A stretch of DNA of 64,000 bases from Psococerastis gibbosa (lineage: Eukaryota; Arthropoda; Insecta; Psocodea; Psocidae): positions 11,098,001-11,162,000 of the forward strand of contig OZ020489.1 of assembly GCA_963971405.1 (NCBI GenBank), in the 5' to 3' direction. The stretch's first letter is position 1; the number at the start of each line of letters is the position of its first letter. The translations under genes and the position numbers were made by a program. The notes below the pieces were generated by a model. It was not told the origin of the DNA. It did not search any database and saw nothing but the letters and a program-made list of their open reading frames with translations. Of the stretch, positions 59,436 to 64,000 are shown piece after piece.

Positions 59436-59747
59436 CAGAGGCGTAGAGTTTTAGAATGATGGCGGGGGCAAAACTAAAAAAAAAAAAGTAGACCTTATGA
59501 CGTCATCAGGCAGGATTGAAGAAAAAATTGATAATATAATAGAAAAATTGTAGAGTTTTACGCATTTTTTAATAGTTGTAAAGTATAGCTGTAGATTTTA
59601 CAAAGCTAAAAAAAGAATGCTTATATTCATATTGCTGCAAAGGGGACTATGAAGTAAGAACCACGTCTTACAATGCTCGAAGCTGGGGGGGGGGGGTAAT
59701 GCCAAAAGGAGCTGGGGGGGGGGGCAAGTTGGACCGTGCCGCCGCTG
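59436..59747 (-). mobile_element. hAT-type MITE with G runs, copy 4
   Basis: The left end CAGAGGCGTAGAGTTTTAGA corresponds to the right end of 51302-51600 in reverse; the inner match extends through AAAGGGGACTATGAAGT and CTTACAATGCTCGA. Two G runs (about 10 each). The right end CAGCGGCGGCACGG (complement) is diverged, and the 8-bp flanks match only partly. Confidence 0.7.
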
Positions 59748-60537
59748 ACGCTGTGTAATAGAAAATAAAAAAATCTTCATTATTTTCCCGATCACAACAT
59801 CAACACACAAAACACTCTTTTGTTCCAAACTATGACGACTATGAACTTTTACTTATTAAATTATTTTTACTTTGACTGGACGTCATCTTGAAACCGTTAA
59901 TTTGTCGTAAAAAATGTAGATTACCATTATCGTAGATAATAATACGATCTTTCAGTCAGATTTTAACTCATTCCTCTGCGACCAATATTGACTGAGATAT
60001 GAATTATATAAGTTTTCAATCGGCCGCCATCTTATAACTAAATAGCGGATCTAGCTGGTTAACGATCTCGATCAAGGCATTTGTATGATCAATTTTTGTG
60101 CCAAGTTTCATCCAAATCGGATAATATTTACGGAAGTTAGAGTGTTTCCTAAAATCGATATGTATATATATATATACATACATATATAACATTTTGAACG
60201 GAGGGTGGTTTTAGGCTCAGGGGGTCATGAAATGAAAAGTTGTGAAGAAATGAAATTTTCCGAAAGTCGAACATTGGTCGCCATCTCAATACGTAGATGA
60301 ATCTCCCTAAAAAACTTATCTCGAGGTATGATTTTTTGTGAACCTACATGCCAAATTTCATCAACATCGACCGAGTAGATTGTCCGCAAATCTACTCACA
60401 GACAGACATTTCGTATAAACCACTTTTTTAGGTTCCTGGGACCTCAAAACGTATAAATCCGTTGAAAACTCGGAATCTAAAATTTCGACCATCACAAAGC
60501 TTTCCTTATACTACGTATAAATAGGAAAGCAAAAATC
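59748..60537. repeat. Unnamed interspersed repeat (TTTCATC-type)
   Basis: Contains phrases such as GTGCCAAGTTTCATCCAAAT and TGCCAAATTTCATCAACATC and a TATA run (60160-60190). Such phrases are common in arthropod interspersed repeats. Class not determined. Confidence 0.35.
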
Positions 60538-60653
60538 TGAATAGATGGGTGATAGAGGCATCATTCCTTTATACAATTTCAGAAAAAAAAAAAAAAACTA
60601 AACTATGTGCCAAAATATCGCCTGGCGAATAAATAAATGAATACTGACCTTTT

Positions 60654-60810
60654 GTTCTATTACTAAGCCAACCTAGCGGAGTTATGGCTATAAAGCCCTC
60701 TCTTACACGCAACTAGGAAGGCCCGGGGCCGCCTGCTTTGTAACTAGTGTAGTACTCGAACCAACAACCTTTCGGGTGAAAGTCAGAGAGGCCGTTCCAC
60801 TACTCTAGAT
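60654..60810 (-). mobile_element. tRNA-Glu-derived SINE, copy 3
   Basis: The minus strand reads GTAGTGGAACGGCCTC, CTTTCACCCGAAAGGTT and the B box GGTTCGAGTACT; the body is the same as at 30886 and 17234, with AATAAATAAAT at the tail side. It is flanked by an inverted pair at about 60538-60566 and 60826-60852 (GATAGAGGCATCATTC and complement). Confidence 0.75.
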
Positions 60811-60974
60811 ATCCTGACTGATTGAATGATGCCTCTATTCACCCATTTACTTCGTTTTTATCTAATTAAATAAGAACTTAATGAAAAAATTATGCTGTTA
60901 AAACTCAAGGTGGTCCAACTTCAATGTACCGGGGTTGCAGTTTACTATAATTCGCAATTCTTTCACAAATAATT

Positions 60975-61300
60975 CTAAACAAAGTTATGAAGTCAAAAAT
61001 TGTGTTCCAAACAATTCCCTCTATACCTTTCCGTTGCCTGTTCTAAGGCGTGTATTCCACTGGTCAATAAATATTCCGTCATTTGTGATTAAAAAAAGTT
61101 GAGATTTTTGTTTTAAGGAGACCATTATGAAAATACTTAACTTATCTATTGTAATGGTCTCATTAAAACAAAAATCTCAACTTTTTTTAAACACAAATGA
61201 CGGAATATTGGCCAGTGGAATACCCGCCTTAGAACAGGCAACGGAAAGGTATAGAGGGAATTGTTTGAAACACAATATTTGACTTCATAACTTTGTTTAG
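60975..61300. mobile_element. 326-bp near-perfect palindrome with ggcgg-family MITE (copy f) at its centre
   Basis: Symmetry centre at about 61137.5. Inner part 61041-61234 is a ggcgg-family MITE (AAGGCGTGTATTCCAC ... GTGGAATACCCGCCTT, inner ATATTCCGTCA). The pairing continues outside it through CCTCTATACCTTTCCGTTGC and CTAAACAAAGTTATGAAGTC, so the palindrome is larger than the MITE. Confidence 0.85.
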
Positions 61301-61640
61301 ATTAAATAGGAGGTGAACATATCAAAAGTCCGACGAGTAGCCCTTGAGCCGGGGGCTATGATGGTACCGTTTTTTTGTTTTTCGCTTATATCTCGGAAAC
61401 TACGCTCTAGCGATATTTTTGCTGTATACCAAATTAACGCTGATAACATTTGCTACACGTTATATGAAGTGAAGTTTTTCGATATCTTGCAGTTTTGAGA
61501 TATCCGCTCGGTAAGTAGTAACTTTCCTTCTAAAGTTAAAAAAATTCTAGTGTTGAGAGGCGTCAAACGTATTGGCAGAAATATACACCTTTATGCACAC
61601 ATAGGTAGTGAGTATTGTTGGAATTAAAGATTAAAGATCT
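61301..61640. other. Unassigned sequence
   Basis: No recognised gene or element. Confidence 0.45.
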
Positions 61641-61679
61641 ATTCATTAAAGATTGAAATGAAATACAATGAAAATGAAA

Positions 61680-62230
61680 TGAAATATCGTCTTTATTTTC
61701 AGGCGAGCTTTAGCCCCGAAGAGCTACTCTTCCAGCTAACCTGCACATTTTTTTTTTGTTTACGTTAAATTTTTGAACAAAGATAGTTTTCCTGTAAAAA
61801 AAAAGATAGCCTAAACAACATAAGAAAAGAAAAATTCATACACTCACTCATTTACTCGCACACAACATTCCCCAGAAATTGATGGCAGGCTGCCTTAAAT
61901 CTCCCCAAACTGCGCTCTGTCCTTGTTTCGTCAGTCAGGGAATACCAAAGTTTAGAGGTATTCACACTTAGGCCGACTGTGGGTGCCTTTGCTTTACAAA
62001 ATTAGTTTCTTTCGGACGTTATTGAATTCACATCCAATTGTGGCCACAATAAGCAATTAACATTACGTTGGGATATGGAAATAATTTTGGTAATTAGTTG
62101 GTAGACACAAAATAAGTGCATGCATCCAATATGTGTCAAAGAGCAAAACAGGGCTGTCAGGAAGATGACAAAGTCGAATAAAAGCCATTGACAGCATTAC
62201 CCGAACCCAGTAGAGTCGCATCACATGTTG
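61680..62230 (-). mobile_element. LINE C-terminal remnant
   Basis: The minus strand reads SKLWYSLTDETRTERSLGRF then KAACHQFL, like the LWNSLP...SLxxFKxxL end of CR1/jockey-type proteins. The upstream part is out of frame. Low conservation. Confidence 0.4.
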
Positions 62231-62521
62231 GCAGGGTGCAACTTAAGAACTTCATACTAGGCATTCACATTGGCAGCTTACAACGTCTCCGCAGTCTTCC
62301 AAGACCATATTTACCTAGAATTTAAATGAATTTGTAGTTACCGTATATCTAAAAGTATGGGTTATATTCATATATATATATGGCTACTCTAATATTGAAA
62401 TTTAAACTTTGACTGAAATGCGGACTGCTGGCAACAGCGCATAGCATTTATTTACAAATCAGTGTAGGCCTACCTACAATACACAAAATTATGGGTTCCT
62501 TGTAAATTTTTCTCAGGATAT

Positions 62522-62768
62522 GGCGGGGATTCCACCAACGTCAATAGTTATATTAAATGTTTTTTGACGTGGTAGCAAACATTTTTAGACAGTCTAAAAC
62601 TGTGCTCATTTAATCATTTTATGTCTAATTTAAAAGTGGTATCAAAGACCGGAACTATAAATTATTTTATTTTGTAGAAATACAAGATATCAGAGTAAAG
62701 ACTGAAAAGTCGTCGCTTGAAAACACCTCAAGACAACAACTACTATTGACGTAGGTGGAATCCCCGCC
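62522..62768. mobile_element. Palindromic MITE (ggcgg family), copy g
   Basis: Ends GGCGGGGATTCCACCAACGT and ACGTAGGTGGAATCCCCGCC with TA at both flanks (62519-62520, 62769-62770). The inner motif GACGTGGTAGCAAACAT lies at 62566-62582. The centre is less symmetrical than in other copies. Confidence 0.82.
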
Positions 62769-62789
62769 TAAACAATATCTCTTTGGATA

Positions 62790-63840
62790 TACAATACAAC
62801 ATAAACAACTAACATATGTAAAATGTAAAACGTTTTTACTTTTGATAAATATGTTCAGTAGGGCCTATAGATTTACTGATCGATGCTTTCAATTAAAGTA
62901 ATCTGAAATGAAAGGCAACAATCAATACATGAACTTGTGAACAATGTCGAATTCCTTTCAATTCTTAGTTGCACTTTACGGAGCATCCACCCCTGGTAGC
63001 GGGTCAGGTAACTTAACTTACCTCGTAAGACCATTATTCTTTCATTTACGTTGCTTTTCACAAAGTTTCGGCATCGTTAGAAGTACGCTAGTTTGAGTCG
63101 ATGACATTCTTTCCATTCACCATAAGGTAGCCCAACACCTTAATAAGTAATAGCTGTCACTGAAGGCACCAACGTGCAAGAATGAATGAGTATATATTTC
63201 ATTTTCCTTGGAAGCCCTTGAATTTCCATTGCTGGAGAATTGTCATACGGACAATGGCCGAAGTTACTATTTGAGTGGTATTAAAATAACCTTGCTATTA
63301 TTTCGCCTTCTCCAACCGTTAATTTGGAATTCACCTTCTTAAGCTCGTTTCTCAAATTCACAACATTTAATTCTCTATACTTCTCCATAATTTTATTAAA
63401 AACTATAACACTTAAATAATAGATGATAAGCAACGCTTGTATGAAGCAGACGACTATGTAAAATGCCCGAGCGATGGCGAGAAAGCCCGAAAGGTGAGGA
63501 GCCTAAGCACAATTTTAAACGTCTGCAAGTCCCAACCGGCAGAATCGGCCATGCGTACCGGACATCAAGGAGCTGTCTGCTGAGAATGGATCCCTTTCGG
63601 AAGAAATCCAAGATGGCGGCTATTCCTGCCTCCAATTTTCAACGCTGGTGGGATCCCTTTCAAGTAGAAATCCAAGATGGCGGCTATTCCTGCCTCCAAT
63701 TTTCAACGCTGTTTGGACCCCTTTCAAGTAGAAATCCAAGATGGTGGCTCGACCAGCAGCCAATCGAACTTTTGCAATCCTAAGTCAGATTTTAATAAAA
63801 AAAAATCCAACAAAAGCTAATAGCAATAGGGTTGGCTTCA
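62790..63840 (-). repeat. Unnamed dispersed repeat, copy 2, with insertion
   Basis: Reverse-complement relative of 51930-52730. It carries an extra block at about 63505-63790 that holds short tandem repeats. It starts just after the MITE at 62522-62768. Confidence 0.72.
63590..63750 (+). repeat. Tandem repeat of about 68 bp, 2.5 units
   Basis: The units contain GAAATCCAAGATGGCGGCTA, TTCCTGCCTCCAATTTTCAA and CGCTG, ending GACCCCTTTCAAGTA. Two near-identical units plus a partial one. The frame across it is a by-product of the repeat. Confidence 0.8.
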
Positions 63841-64000
63841 GACATTTTATTGCACTGTCAGAACTTACCTGGACGCAACGCATTTGTGAAATGGGCATAA
63901 ACGAAGTTACCGTTTGTTGACGCTCTCGGACACAAATCACAATAGTCACTTTCTAAACCTATAGCCATACCGTATGTGAACCCAGGACCAAACTGCCAGC
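63841..64000. other. Window end, unassigned
   Basis: No feature recognised in the last 160 bases. Confidence 0.4.

Larger units (their letters stand above)
57113..60948. mobile_element. Possible older element with 45-bp inverted ends, filled with later insertions
   Basis: 57113-57160 (CAACCCTGGCACATTGAAGT, TTGGACCACCTTGA, TTTTAACAG) is the near-complement of 60900-60948 (AAGGTGGTCCAACTTCAATG, ACCGGGGTTG). The interior holds the Tc1 element, a hAT MITE, an unnamed repeat and a SINE. No transposase of its own was found. Confidence 0.5.

Noticed and set aside
63463-63783. 106-residue frame at the window end
   Set aside because: It spans short tandem repeats inside a dispersed repeat copy; its second half is a repeat translation.

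Overview
This is eukaryotic DNA, almost certainly from an arthropod with a repeat-rich genome. The main gene is split into short GC-rich exons with GT-AG introns of 100 bp to 10 kb, in an AT-rich background full of non-LTR retrotransposons, Tc1 and hAT DNA transposons, tRNA-derived SINEs and palindromic MITEs. The species cannot be named. A non-holometabolous insect, myriapod or crustacean would fit.

The first 33 kb carry the 3' part of a large Fat-like cadherin gene on the plus strand (kugelei/Fat2 in flies, FAT1-3 in vertebrates). I could place 21 exons. They encode about ten cadherin repeats, the membrane-proximal Fat-like module, one EGF, one laminin-G domain, four EGFs, a transmembrane helix and a short cytoplasmic tail. 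The 5' part lies upstream of the window. Splice phases join well throughout, but several exons have lesions: frame breaks in exons 2 and 5, a TG instead of AG acceptor at exon 10, an in-frame TGA in exon 18 and a missing section in exon 12. Either the copy is decaying or the assembly has errors here.

Intron 1 (2.0-12.4 kb) contains an old LINE on the minus strand into which an apparently intact RTE-type LINE has inserted. The insertion is flanked by a 692-bp direct duplication of the host LINE. Other introns hold LINE fragments, SINEs, hAT MITEs and palindromic MITEs.

From 33.8 to 50.5 kb the window is mobile and satellite DNA: a 3' LINE fragment with a lone inverted satellite monomer, two foldback elements, a nearly full-length I-type LINE (ORF1 zinc knuckles, ORF2 endonuclease, RT and RNase H), an 8.7-kb satellite array of about 52 monomers of about 167 bp with a 2,333-bp higher-order period, and an RNase H fragment of another LINE.

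From 50.5 to 64 kb there is one probable exon of a second gene (TMEM237-like) and many DNA elements: hAT MITEs with long G runs, a degraded Tc1 element with IR/DR ends, foldback elements, SINE and LINE remnants, and two inverted copies of an unnamed 0.7-kb repeat.
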